Below, in pieces: positions 8,283 to 16,868 of a stretch of 32,152 nt of DNA. A program made the translations under genes and the position numbers. Numbering within the stretch: position 1 is the first letter of the stretch; every line of letters begins with the position of its first letter. Source of the DNA: Collinsella sp. (GTDB lineage: Bacteria > Actinomycetota > Coriobacteriia > Coriobacteriales > Coriobacteriaceae); NCBI GenBank assembly GCA_031296755.1, contig JAUMMZ010000055.1, positions 1-32,152 of the forward strand. Reading direction: 5' to 3'. The notes beneath the pieces were generated by a model, which worked only from the letters and a program-made list of their open reading frames with translations, did no database searches and was not told the origin of the DNA.

Positions 8283-9401
8283 CTACTGTGCTGCCGGAAC
8301 GTCGTCAGGGTGCGGGTTGTCGCCGTAGGTGCGCTGATACGTCAGCACGCGCCAGACCAGCGGTAGGCCGCCAATCTTAAAGTAATGCTTAAACGTATTG
8401 AGCTTGCCCGGCTTCTTAAAGTCAAAACGCGAATCGATATAGGCGCGGGGCGACTTGACCATCAGGCGCAAGTCGGTCTCGCCGCGCGGGTCGAACAGCG
8501 ACAGGTCAAAGCGACCGGCATCCCAATCGGCCTTGAGCTCGGGTGAAGCCTTCTCCCAAAACTGCTCGCGTAGCTCATCGACCAGACGCTCATCATTCCA
8601 ACGGTACGTATCGACCTTCATGCGCATTAAAATGCCCTGAAGCTGAGCCTTAAGCTCGGGGCGCTCGTCCAAAAAACGTTGCATCTCGGCATATTCATCG
8701 CACACGCAAAACACCTTGTTGGGCGAATTAACAGAGCTCTTCTCGTTATCCTGGCGATAGCACAAAATGGGGTCCGTAATAAACGCGGCACGCTCGGCGC
8801 AAGCCCAAACCTTAAAGTTAAAGCCTGCGTCCTGATACGAGGCACCCGGCGTGGGGAGGAACCGAATCTGATTGTCGTTGAGGAACTCGCGCCGATAGAT
8901 AGCCGACCAAATGGAAGGTTTGCGGTAGAAGATGCCCGGGCGATCGACGGGGCAATACGCGGCGCCCGTCATATGCTCGTCGATAATCCCAAACAGTTCA
9001 CGGCGTTCGCTGGGCGTGGACCAATACAGGTAAAAGTCGCCCTTTACCACATCGGCATGCTCAGCATCGGCCTTGGCGACCAGCTTTTGGAGCGAATCCT
9101 CAAACATGAAGTCGTCGGACTCAAGGATGCCCACGTACTCGCCGCGCGCCATCTCCCCGCCGCGGTTCATCGAGTCGCCGTAGCCGCTGTTGGCCTTGTC
9201 GATCATCTTTACACGGGGATCGCGCTCCATGTACTCGCGGATGATATCTGGCGAGCTATCGGTGGAGCCGTCGTTGATACAGATGATCTCGATGTCCTTA
9301 AGCGTCTGCGCCACGGCGGAATCGAGACACTCGCGCAGGTAGCGTTCGACATTGCAGATGGGAACAAGCAGCGAAACTTTAGGGGTATCAGAGTTCTGCA
9401 A
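8283..9401 (-). CDS. GT2 glycosyltransferase (pair type B, copy 1)
   Basis: This 372-aa protein starts with KVSLLVPICNVERYLRECLD, followed by CINDGSTDSSPDIIREYM, MIDKANSGYGDSMNRG and YVGILESDDFM (metal-binding ESDD). The translation start is TTG 9401, supported by AGGAGG five bases upstream. It is closely similar along its whole length to the product of 10523-11626: the NSGYGDSMN and GILESDDFM blocks, the PSIWSAVYRR region and the YRQDNE..SSVNS block recur in both. The protein is predicted cytosolic or membrane-associated, working on a surface glycan. The substrate is unknown. Confidence 0.87.
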   Translation of the reverse strand: MQNSDTPKVSLLVPICNVERYLRECLDSAVAQTLKDIEIICINDGSTDSSPDIIREYMERDPRVKMIDKANSGYGDSMNRGGEMARGEYVGILESDDFMFEDSLQKLVAKADAEHADVVKGDFYLYWSTPSERRELFGIIDEHMTGAAYCPVDRPGIFYRKPSIWSAIYRREFLNDNQIRFLPTPGASYQDAGFNFKVWACAERAAFITDPILCYRQDNEKSSVNSPNKVFCVCDEYAEMQRFLDERPELKAQLQGILMRMKVDTYRWNDERLVDELREQFWEKASPELKADWDAGRFDLSLFDPRGETDLRLMVKSPRAYIDSRFDFKKPGKLNTFKHYFKIGGLPLVWRVLTYQRTYGDNPHPDDVPAAQ

Positions 9402-9475
9402 GAGAACCTCCTGTTGAATAGCGTGTAACAGGGTTATTTTAACAGCCGAGTTGCGGCGGGCGGCAGCGCTTGGAA

Positions 9476-10516
9476 TTAGAGAAAGCGCTCCAGGCAGGCT
9501 TTGAGACCGCGAGTCGAAAGATAGAACAGCGTGGCGTCTGCCATCGAAACGCCCGAGGTCGCCGCAACGAGCTTGTGGGCAACACGGCGAACGGCGCCCT
9601 TAGCAGGCATATCCGCCCACTCTGTTCCCAAAAACGTCGTGAAAGCCCTGTTGACGCGGCCGGCAACACGGTGGAAGCCGTCCGCATCCAGACGCGCCAA
9701 GTCGAACACAATGAGGTCCAAAAACCAAGTTATCAGCTCGCCGGGGCACAGGTCCAAAAGACCGTAGGCTGCCCAGTCCTCCAAGACCTCCTCGAGCATC
9801 CTCATGTGGGCGTCAAGCTTTTTGGCACGAGCCTCGGCACTGTTGAACTCGTGCGTCGCCGATTCGCTCTCCATCACGTAGTGGTAGAACTTGTCCGGCA
9901 TGACGACGGTCCTGCGGGCAAGCGCATAAGCCGCAAATTGGAAGACGACGTCCTCGCCCAAAGCCAAACCGGGGGCGAAGCGAATGCCTTCGCGATTGAG
10001 CAGCTCGCGCGAAAAAGCCGCACGGCAGGCATAGGGCTGCGCATTCGAATGGAACAGCAGTTGGGGATCACGGGCGCCGAAAGCACCAGCTTTGGTGCTC
10101 ATGAGTTGCTGGACGCGTTTGGGGGCAGCATCGGCAGGTTCACAGACGCCGCCAAAAACGGCGGCCTCGGCATCTGCGGACTCCATGGCATGCAGCACGC
10201 GCTCGACCGTCTGGGCATCGATGTAATCGTCGGCGTCCACAAAAAAGACGGTCTCGCCCTCGGCGACATCGATACCGGCATTTCGAGCACACGAGACGCC
10301 CGCGTTTTCCTGGTCAATCACCAGTACGCGATCGTCGGCCTGCGCGATCTGGCGCAACACGTTCAACGAATCATCAGTCGAACCGTCGTTGACGCAGACA
10401 ACCTGAATCGAACGCTCAGACTGGGCCAACAGCGAATCGAGGCATCGCTGAATGGAGCGCGCAGAGTTGTAAACGGGGACGACAATGGTAGCTTTAGGAC
10501 ACGAGGCCTCTCCCAT
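9476..10516 (-). CDS. GT2 glycosyltransferase (pair type A, copy 2)
   Basis: This 346-aa protein has a GT-A domain with ATIVVPVYNSARSIQRCLDS, CVNDGSTDDSLNVL, AGVSCARNAGID and FVDADDYID. Its C-terminal half carries LLFHSNAQPYACRAAFSRELL and a helical end that parallels the 7203-8270 protein. ATG 10516 follows a GAGGGGG ribosome-binding site, and the gene begins six bases after the stop of the upstream gene. It is the second member of an A-B-A-B series. A 74-base gap to the next gene downstream is the widest in this operon. Confidence 0.87.
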   Translation of the reverse strand: MGEASCPKATIVVPVYNSARSIQRCLDSLLAQSERSIQVVCVNDGSTDDSLNVLRQIAQADDRVLVIDQENAGVSCARNAGIDVAEGETVFFVDADDYIDAQTVERVLHAMESADAEAAVFGGVCEPADAAPKRVQQLMSTKAGAFGARDPQLLFHSNAQPYACRAAFSRELLNREGIRFAPGLALGEDVVFQFAAYALARRTVVMPDKFYHYVMESESATHEFNSAEARAKKLDAHMRMLEEVLEDWAAYGLLDLCPGELITWFLDLIVFDLARLDADGFHRVAGRVNRAFTTFLGTEWADMPAKGAVRRVAHKLVAATSGVSMADATLFYLSTRGLKACLERFL

Positions 10517-10522
10517 GCCGAC

Positions 10523-11626
10523 CTACCCCCTCAGCGATTCGATGAGGAAGGCAGCAACCACGCCTGGGCCTCCAACCGAGGCGTAATACTTAGCACGCCC
10601 CAAGGCACCATCCGTCGCAAAACTCGGATGCTCGTCAACCCAGCCCTCAGGATCTTTGAGGATGGCAGCGAGATTTGCGCGCTTCCACGGCTTGAGGTCG
10701 TCAAGCGAAAACTCCCCCGCGTCCAAGGCCGCTTGGAACTCCTTGGCCATCTGAACCAGGAACTCCTTATAGAACTTAGGCGCCAGGCGCACGTAGTTCC
10801 ACATGTACGAATCGTACTTAATGAGCTGATTGAACTTGAGCATGCGCGCGACATCGCCGCTTGCGTGGCCGCGGGCATAATCCTCTCGAATCCAACGCTC
10901 AATCTCGGCATACTCGGTATTGACGCAAAAGACCTTAGCCGAAGAATTGACCGAGGAATTCTCGTTGTCCTGGCGATACGACAACACGGCATCATGTAGG
11001 TAAACAGCCTTATCGGCGCACGCGATCACCTTAAAGGCGAACGACGTGTCCTGAAAGGATGCCCCCGGAGTCGGCAGGAACGTAATGCCGTTGCGCTCAA
11101 GAAAATCGCGACGGTACACGGCCGACCAAATCGACGGCTTTTGCTTAAAGAACTGCGTCGTATCGCTCGGATGCACCGGCTTGCCGCAATCCTGAGGTCT
11201 AAACATCTCGTGCAGCGAACGGCGCTCCTCGGGCTTAGACCAGTAGAAATCAAAGTTCGCCTTCGCAAAGTCGGCATTATTGCTATCGGCGGCCGAGACA
11301 AGTTTTTCGAGTGCGTCGGACGCCATAAAGTCATCGGACTCCAAGATGCCAACGTACTTGCCACGCGCCATCTCCAGACCGTGGTTCATCGAGTCGCCGT
11401 AGCCGCTGTTGGCCTTGTCGATCATCTTGACGCGCCCATCGCGCTCCATATACTCGCGGATAATCGCCGGCGAGTTGTCGGTCGACCCGTCGTTAATGCA
11501 GATGATCTCGATGTCCTTGAGCGTCTGCGCCAGGGCGGAATCGAGGCACTCGCGCAGGTAGCGCTGAACATTGTAAATGGGAATAAGCAGCGACAGAACA
11601 GGGCTGCCAGAGGCGTTAGTAGACAA
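10523..11626 (-). CDS. GT2 glycosyltransferase (pair type B, copy 2), first gene of the operon
   Basis: This 367-aa GT2 protein shares VLSLLIPIYNVQRYLRECLD, INDGSTDNSPAIIREYMERD, DKANSGYGDSMNHG and GILESDDFM with its paralogue at 8283-9401. The start is TTG 11626 with AAGGAG five bases upstream; no ATG or GTG fits better. It is the promoter-proximal gene of the minus-strand glycosyltransferase operon and is divergent from the plus-strand GT2 gene at 11883. Function is inferred as one step of surface polysaccharide assembly. Confidence 0.87.
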   Translation of the reverse strand: MSTNASGSPVLSLLIPIYNVQRYLRECLDSALAQTLKDIEIICINDGSTDNSPAIIREYMERDGRVKMIDKANSGYGDSMNHGLEMARGKYVGILESDDFMASDALEKLVSAADSNNADFAKANFDFYWSKPEERRSLHEMFRPQDCGKPVHPSDTTQFFKQKPSIWSAVYRRDFLERNGITFLPTPGASFQDTSFAFKVIACADKAVYLHDAVLSYRQDNENSSVNSSAKVFCVNTEYAEIERWIREDYARGHASGDVARMLKFNQLIKYDSYMWNYVRLAPKFYKEFLVQMAKEFQAALDAGEFSLDDLKPWKRANLAAILKDPEGWVDEHPSFATDGALGRAKYYASVGGPGVVAAFLIESLRG

Positions 11627-11690
11627 ATGTGCTCCTTAGGAAATACCTGTCGTTTCATGGTATCAAAGGGCCAGCGCGCCAGCGGGCGTT

Positions 11691-11720
11691 TATATAATCT
11701 ATGGAGCCTCTTGCGGGCAA
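11691..11720 (-). promoter_or_regulatory. Candidate promoter of the glycosyltransferase operon
   Basis: On the minus strand TTGCCC (11715-11720) and TATATA/TTATAT (about 11691-11697) are 17-18 bases apart, placing the transcription start some 55 bases upstream of TTG 11626. The spacing and A/T-rich -10 box are good for a housekeeping sigma factor. It is assigned by eye. Confidence 0.5.
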
Positions 11721-11801
11721 AGCAGCCCCACGTCATGCGGCGGGCCCGTGGCAGGTTCCTGCGTTTTATTCAAAGCTTGCCGTCAAGGTGCGCCGAGCCT
11801 T

Positions 11802-11807
11802 TACAAT
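11802..11807 (+). promoter_or_regulatory. Possible -10 box of the divergent GT2 gene
   Basis: TACAAT lies 76 bases before ATG 11883. The nearest -35-like hexamer, TTGCCG (11777-11782), is 19 bases away, which is slightly long. This is a weak assignment. Confidence 0.3.
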
Positions 11808-11882
11808 AGGACAGTCCCAAGGACGTATTCGATAGCTTCCGTGCAGCGCATGCGCGCCGCACGTGAAAGGATATATTGCCCC

Positions 11883-12902
11883 ATGCCTTCAACCCTCCCC
11901 GCCCCCATCGATAAGCTCGCCATCGTCGTCGTTACGTACAAACGCCAGGAACTCCTGGCCAATTTGTTCGACTCCATGACCGAGCTCACGGCCGCGCCCT
12001 GGCGCATCGTGATTGTCGATAACGAGAATTCACGCGAGACCGAGGCCATGTGCACCGCATTCAACGAGCGCCTGACCAACCTGTGGGGCATCGACACCGA
12101 GCAGCCTGACGCGCAGGGCGGCACCGACCGCGTCATCTACGCCCCGCAGCTTGAAAACGGTGGCGGCGCGGGCGGCTTCTCCGCCGGCACCAAGTGCGCC
12201 TACGACCTGGGCGCCCAGTGGTTCTGGGTGATGGACGACGACGTGCTCGTCATCCCCGAAGGCATCGAGCGTCTTGCCAAGTGGACCGACCGCTACGATG
12301 TCATCCAGGGTTCGCGCCTGGACTTTGACGGCGGTGCCTTCTTTTGGCAATACCAACTCATCCTTTCACTCGGCATTCCCAACCCTGTCGCCAAGTGGGA
12401 CCTAGGACCCGAGGGCTACCGCGCCATGAACCAGCTGTGCTTTGAGGGCGGCATGTTCTCGCGCCGCGTGGTCGACAAGATTGGCCTGCCTGACGCGCGC
12501 TTCTTTATCTACGGTGACGACGCCTGCTACGGCTACGTAGCCAGCCAACACTTCCCCGCCGCCGTGGTCGCCGACGTGGTGCTCAAGCGCGCCCGCGCCG
12601 TCTCTAACTGGGATATCGCCGGCAAGCGCCAGCTCAACTCCACGAGCGACACCAACCGTTACTACATCATGCGCAACCGCGGTTATCTGGCCCGCTACAT
12701 GCAGATTTACGGCGACTATCACCCCGTGCTGTTCCGCCTAGGCAACGCCGCGACCTTCTGCAAGGAGTTCATTCGCCTGGCCGCCGTTGACAAGTGCTTT
12801 AAGACCGGAATTCCGGCGCTACGTCGCGGCATGAAGGACGCCCGCAAGATCATCAAGGACCCCAACTGGAAGCCCATGCCGCCCATGAAGGACACCGAGT
12901 AA
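11883..12902 (+). CDS. GT2 glycosyltransferase, galactofuranosyl/rhamnosyl-transferase type
   Basis: This 339-aa protein begins LAIVVVTYKRQELLANLFDS and contains ENGGGAGGFSAG and WFWVMDDDVLV, the metal-binding DDD of the GlfT2-like GT2 branch. GDDACYG appears later, where the family keeps an acidic acceptor-side motif. Such enzymes usually add galactofuranose or rhamnose to cell-wall or capsule glycans. ATG 11883 has AAAGGA about 11 bases upstream; a longer frame from 11748 lacks such a site. It is transcribed divergently from the five-gene GT operon and ends just before the convergent gene 12927-14723. Confidence 0.85.
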   Translation: MPSTLPAPIDKLAIVVVTYKRQELLANLFDSMTELTAAPWRIVIVDNENSRETEAMCTAFNERLTNLWGIDTEQPDAQGGTDRVIYAPQLENGGGAGGFSAGTKCAYDLGAQWFWVMDDDVLVIPEGIERLAKWTDRYDVIQGSRLDFDGGAFFWQYQLILSLGIPNPVAKWDLGPEGYRAMNQLCFEGGMFSRRVVDKIGLPDARFFIYGDDACYGYVASQHFPAAVVADVVLKRARAVSNWDIAGKRQLNSTSDTNRYYIMRNRGYLARYMQIYGDYHPVLFRLGNAATFCKEFIRLAAVDKCFKTGIPALRRGMKDARKIIKDPNWKPMPPMKDTE

Positions 12903-12926
12903 CGGAAGCCGGAAACACCTCGGCGC

Positions 12927-14723
12927 TTAAAGCCGCTGGCACACCGTAGCCACATGCTGCCCATCAAAACCGAACCCCCAGCGCATGCGGCCAATGCCGG
13001 GTCGCGGCACACGGATTTCGTCGATGCCGTCGCGCTCTATGTCGAGCAGCGCCTGCACGGCCAGCAATTCCAGGCCCAGCGCATCCACACCGGGGTCATA
13101 CATCATGTTGATCGTTATCAGCGGACGTTCATCGAGCATACCGATCGTATCGGCTATGTCGAACACGGCGCCCGTAGGAAAAACCTGGATGTCCCAGCGA
13201 TCCGCGCCACACTTTCGCCTCGAAGCAGGATTGGCATAGCCCGGCAATCCAAAGCAGAGTCCTTGCAAGAGTAGGTGATATGGCAGCGGTGTATCTGGGT
13301 CGGTCCCACCGATTCCCGCATCCCCCAAGATGCGGCTTAGCGCCCGCCTCACGGTATCCTCGTTCCCATGGCACAGCCCGTCGCGAAACGCATCGACGTC
13401 TCGAATGTCTTCTGCAGCGCACTCAAACCACTCAATAATCACTAGACGCAAGGCCTGGCGAAGCTCGTTATTGGGCAATCGCAAAGCACGGAGGCAATCG
13501 CCATGCTCTGGCTCCTCAGTCATATCCGTCGTGAGAAAACCGGACAGATACAGCGCTGTCCACATGCCATCGTCAGGCGAGACATCTGGCTCTGCTGTGC
13601 CCAAACAAAGCGGAGCCTCAGCGCACCCATGGGCCTCGAGCAAATCAAACAAGACCGAAAGGCGGTCGAGATTCCACCCGGCAACTACCCTACTCAGGCA
13701 ATCGGCATATCCATACAGATCAGCACGCACAGGCGCCGTGCAGCCTCGGCCCAGAAAACCGATCACACGCTCTGGACTCGAGCAATAGGCCCTGCCAAAC
13801 CGATATCCCTCGAGCCATTCACGCGCATCATCCAGGTATTCCTCGCGCCCAGCATGATTCAAAAGAGCCTCGACCTCGGCATCCGAAAAACCGAAACATC
13901 GGTCACACCACGCTGACAGCGGCGTCGTCAGACAATACGAGCAGCCGCGCGAAGAAAGCGCCGCTTCGGCAGGGCCGGGACACTCCCCCATCAGACACGT
14001 CAGCCGCAACGAATCGCGCGCAGCGGCAATGGCGTCGAACAGCACGCGATCGAATAGCCCTGCCGGATCAGCACCGGAAGCGCCCCTCGCGCTTGCACGG
14101 CCCAACCATGCCGCATCGTACCCATCAACGAGCAATACAACCTGCTCATCGCAGGCCATCTCCAGCAGCTCAATGAGCACGCCAAGCACCGAGGCGACCT
14201 CGTCCTCGCTCGCCGCGCCACGCGCAACACGTTCGATGTGACGCACCTTGTCTCGAGCTAAATCCGGAGCCTCCAAAAGCGCCAGCAGGCGGACGCACTC
14301 GCCCGAAAGAGCATCGCGCACGACGTCGGCAATAGCGGCGCCACGCCTCGCAGCGCCAGAAAAATCCAGCGATATCACCGGATAGCAAGCGTACTCGTCC
14401 CGATAACGCCCACCGTCTGCATCCCAAATCTGAGCATTGGCAAACAAACGCTGATCAGCGCGACCAACCGCTGGACGCTCCAGAAAAGCCCTGAGCATCG
14501 ACAAGTTCATGCTTTTGCCAAAACCCTCGGGTCGACAGCACACCACAACGGACGCGTCGCAGTCCAACGCATCGGCAATAAACATGGTCTTGTCGACCAG
14601 CGTGCAGCAACCAAGAGCCTCCGCATAGTCGTGCATGCCAATGGGCAAAGCCGCATCGCCGGCACAGCCGATCAAACGCACGCCAAAGCCAGCAGCACAA
14701 TCAACATTTGCCTGTTCAGACAC
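12927..14723 (-). CDS. AAA-ATPase-like/PD-(D/E)XK family protein with degenerate active sites
   Basis: This 598-aa protein matches the layout of the AAA-ATPase-like (PF09820-type) proteins that carry a C-terminal PD-(D/E)XK-like nuclease domain. LVDKTMFI (42-49) and CCRPEGFGKSMNLSML (62-77, P-loop) are conserved. In the usual LIDEYD Walker B motif the Glu is Gly (LLVDGYD, D200-G201). At the C-terminus, where the family has an E-x-K nuclease core, the sequence reads LITINMMYD. GTG 14723 is chosen because AGGGGG lies nine bases upstream. These proteins are common in gut bacteria, and their role is not established. The changes suggest loss of ATP hydrolysis and nuclease chemistry, leaving perhaps a binding role. 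It is unusually Cys-rich. Confidence 0.8.
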   Translation of the reverse strand: MSEQANVDCAAGFGVRLIGCAGDAALPIGMHDYAEALGCCTLVDKTMFIADALDCDASVVVCCRPEGFGKSMNLSMLRAFLERPAVGRADQRLFANAQIWDADGGRYRDEYACYPVISLDFSGAARRGAAIADVVRDALSGECVRLLALLEAPDLARDKVRHIERVARGAASEDEVASVLGVLIELLEMACDEQVVLLVDGYDAAWLGRASARGASGADPAGLFDRVLFDAIAAARDSLRLTCLMGECPGPAEAALSSRGCSYCLTTPLSAWCDRCFGFSDAEVEALLNHAGREEYLDDAREWLEGYRFGRAYCSSPERVIGFLGRGCTAPVRADLYGYADCLSRVVAGWNLDRLSVLFDLLEAHGCAEAPLCLGTAEPDVSPDDGMWTALYLSGFLTTDMTEEPEHGDCLRALRLPNNELRQALRLVIIEWFECAAEDIRDVDAFRDGLCHGNEDTVRRALSRILGDAGIGGTDPDTPLPYHLLLQGLCFGLPGYANPASRRKCGADRWDIQVFPTGAVFDIADTIGMLDERPLITINMMYDPGVDALGLELLAVQALLDIERDGIDEIRVPRPGIGRMRWGFGFDGQHVATVCQRL

Positions 14724-14848
14724 CAAAACGTTCCCCCTAAATCGCAGCACGATGCCAATTGTAATGACCGCATCGCATGTACCGATGTCGCCGCGCAAAC
14801 ATATCGGGCAACGGTAGTAACAAGAGGTGTGAGGGGGCACAATTAATC

Positions 14849-14893
14849 GTTGCACAACAAAACGGGGCCCGATACATTCGCACCGGACCCCGT
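14849..14893 (-). terminator. Intrinsic terminator of the surface-protein gene
   Basis: On the minus strand, ACGGGG pairs with CCCCGT with additional CCG/CGG pairing inside, and TTTTG follows. It lies about 35-70 bases after the stop of 14926-16740 and upstream of the next minus-strand gene. Confidence 0.55.
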
Positions 14894-14925
14894 CCCGACT
14901 ATTTAGTTATCTGGCAACTAAGAGC

Positions 14926-16740
14926 CTACTCCCCCGAGTCGTCCTCCCCAGAAGCCTTCTTCTGCTGATCGAGCTTATACTTACCACTTACGATAGACGT
15001 AGCGCCCAGCGTGGCCAAGCTCGCGCTGGCAAGGCTCGCCATAACGATAAGGTCGCCCGTCTTGGGCATGTTACCGCCCGAAGTCTTAGTCGTTGTAGTG
15101 GTGGTTGTAGTGGTCACCGTCTTGGAGTCATTTTGCTCTTGGTTCTGGTTGTCGGTGTTGCCCTTACTGCTGTCCTCGCCCTGCTGCTTTCCGTCCTCGG
15201 TCTTGTCCTTGTTCTTGTCCTTCTCCTCAGATTCAGACTTCTTGTCCTCGTCCTTCTTCTGAGCGGACTTGTCGTCCTTCTCATCAGAGCTAGAACCCTT
15301 ATCGGATTCAACCTTCTCGGAAGCCTTATCCTTGGAGTCGCCCTTTACGGCTTCGGTCTTTTCCGTGGAAGCCTGATCAGAGTTGTCCTTGTTCTGAGTC
15401 GAACCATTATTGACGCCAGCCATCAGCGAAGAGCCCAGCGTAGAACCAAGCTGCTCGGAGAAAGAAGGCTTCTTGTCCGGCGAAGCAACGGGAGCGTCCG
15501 GCGCCTTATTCGAGTCGTCCTTGGAAGCATCGGAATCAGGGGTTGCGTCAGAGCCGGAGCCGTTGTTAGAGCCGGTATCAACGGACGAATCGCTCGAGCC
15601 GGTAGATGAGTTAGAGGTGTCAGCGCCGGTCGAACCAGAAGCGTCGCTGTCCGTATTGCCGGCAGAGCTTGAAGACGAATCGCCCGCAGCAGAGCCGTTC
15701 GAATTGGAGCCGTTCGAGGTAGAGCCGTCGTTGGTAGTGCCACCAGCCGAGCCATTACCGTCAGCATCGGTCGAGGGCGTATCCATCCTGTCATCGTTGG
15801 GATCGTCACTCGAGTCGTCATTCGAATCAGGTGTCGGCGAGGGCGCCGGTGTGGGCTCGGGCTGCACGGGCGTCGCAGCGGCTGCCTCGTCCTCGGCGAT
15901 ATAAGCCAAGCAGTCCTTCAGCTCATTCTTATAACGATTCTTCCAGCCCTCATGATACTGGGGCTGGCTCGAATACTTGGTCGCCACGTTATTGACCACG
16001 CTGTTGGAGAGCGCCGTCACAAACTCGCGGTCGGACATATCATTGGAAAGATTCGCCCAGCGGAAAAAGTCCCTGCAGCCACCGGTGCCGCACATGTTGG
16101 TAATGCTCCACACCATGCCCTTGACGCAATCGGCGCGGCCCGAAATATCAATACCCAGGCCGCTCTTGAGCCACGCCTCGGTCACCGCATAGTACGAGTT
16201 GTACGCATACGCATCTTGAAGTGCTGAGAACTCAACAGGATCGGTGTTGTACGCACCTTGGAAGGCATCCTGCGCGATATGGCCCAGCTCGGTGAGCTGG
16301 CCGTTCTCGTACATGACATTACTCGTGTTGGAAATCTCGCTGCCGCGATCAATCGCATCCTTGAGCATGCTGTATTTTTCGGGGTTGTAGTTGTAGGCCT
16401 GCTTCATAAACGGAATGAGCGACCAACGACGGTCGAACTGGTAATAACCCAGCGCGTTATAGCCGTCACCGTACGAAAAGCCCTGGTTGTAGTTGCCATG
16501 GCTCTCGTACTTGGTAAAGTACTTCATCTCGGGAGTCACGTTGACAAACGAAACGCCCTGGACCGACCTCAGTACGCCCGAGAAGGACTGCTGGGTGTAG
16601 AGACCCTTATCGATATCGGTGGCATCCGAGGCAACGCCCGGCGTGGGCTCCTCGGCAGCAGCGGGTGCCGGCGCGGAAATGGCGCCAAACGAAAGCGCCA
16701 GCGTCAGGCCCGCGACAATCGCGGAATGCTTGGGCTGCAT
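14926..16740 (-). CDS. Sortase-anchored lysozyme-like surface protein (MPKTG motif)
   Basis: This 604-aa protein has a signal peptide (1 to ~29, ending APAAA) and a lysozyme-like domain (~70-285) with FTKYESHGNYNQG, in which E79 may be the catalytic acid, and GYNALGYYQFDRRW. A long Ser/Asp/Asn/Lys-rich linker (~290-540) and a run of nine threonines follow. The sorting signal is NMPKTGD (M558-G562) with a hydrophobic segment and a KYKLDQQKK positive stretch, after which an extra acidic tail GEDDSGE occurs. MPKTG replaces the usual LPxTG. It is probably exported, wall-anchored by a sortase not in this window, and involved in peptidoglycan cleavage or binding. ATG 16740 follows GGAGG by five bases. 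The exact hydrolase family is not settled. Confidence 0.8.
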   Translation of the reverse strand: MQPKHSAIVAGLTLALSFGAISAPAPAAAEEPTPGVASDATDIDKGLYTQQSFSGVLRSVQGVSFVNVTPEMKYFTKYESHGNYNQGFSYGDGYNALGYYQFDRRWSLIPFMKQAYNYNPEKYSMLKDAIDRGSEISNTSNVMYENGQLTELGHIAQDAFQGAYNTDPVEFSALQDAYAYNSYYAVTEAWLKSGLGIDISGRADCVKGMVWSITNMCGTGGCRDFFRWANLSNDMSDREFVTALSNSVVNNVATKYSSQPQYHEGWKNRYKNELKDCLAYIAEDEAAAATPVQPEPTPAPSPTPDSNDDSSDDPNDDRMDTPSTDADGNGSAGGTTNDGSTSNGSNSNGSAAGDSSSSSAGNTDSDASGSTGADTSNSSTGSSDSSVDTGSNNGSGSDATPDSDASKDDSNKAPDAPVASPDKKPSFSEQLGSTLGSSLMAGVNNGSTQNKDNSDQASTEKTEAVKGDSKDKASEKVESDKGSSSDEKDDKSAQKKDEDKKSESEEKDKNKDKTEDGKQQGEDSSKGNTDNQNQEQNDSKTVTTTTTTTTTKTSGGNMPKTGDLIVMASLASASLATLGATSIVSGKYKLDQQKKASGEDDSGE

Positions 16741-16810
16741 AAGATCCTCCCTGCATTGGTATAGTTAAAGTGCAGTTTGCAAAGATAGAAATAAGTATTG
16801 CAGCTCGCCC

Positions 16811-16826
16811 GTTGTTGCACAACAAC
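16811..16826. promoter_or_regulatory. Possible operator: GTTGTTG/CAACAAC inverted repeat
   Basis: Seven-base arms GTTGTTG and CAACAAC surround a CA centre 71-86 bases upstream of the surface-protein start. The core 12-mer GTTGCACAACAA also occurs at 14849-14860 beyond the 3' end of that gene. It could be a regulator site; no partner is known. Confidence 0.3.
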
Positions 16827-16868
16827 CCCTCGGTAAACGGCAACAACCCTCCGCGAAATCTTAAGGAA

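Noticed and set aside
9470..10999. A 509-codon plus-strand frame opposite two glycosyltransferase genes
   Set aside because: It crosses two real minus-strand genes and has no family features; it reflects GC-rich codon bias.
14724..14855. A 44-codon N-terminal extension of the AAA-ATPase-like gene
   Set aside because: GTG 14723 has a strong ribosome-binding site. The extension has no family match and the usual proteins begin near this GTG.
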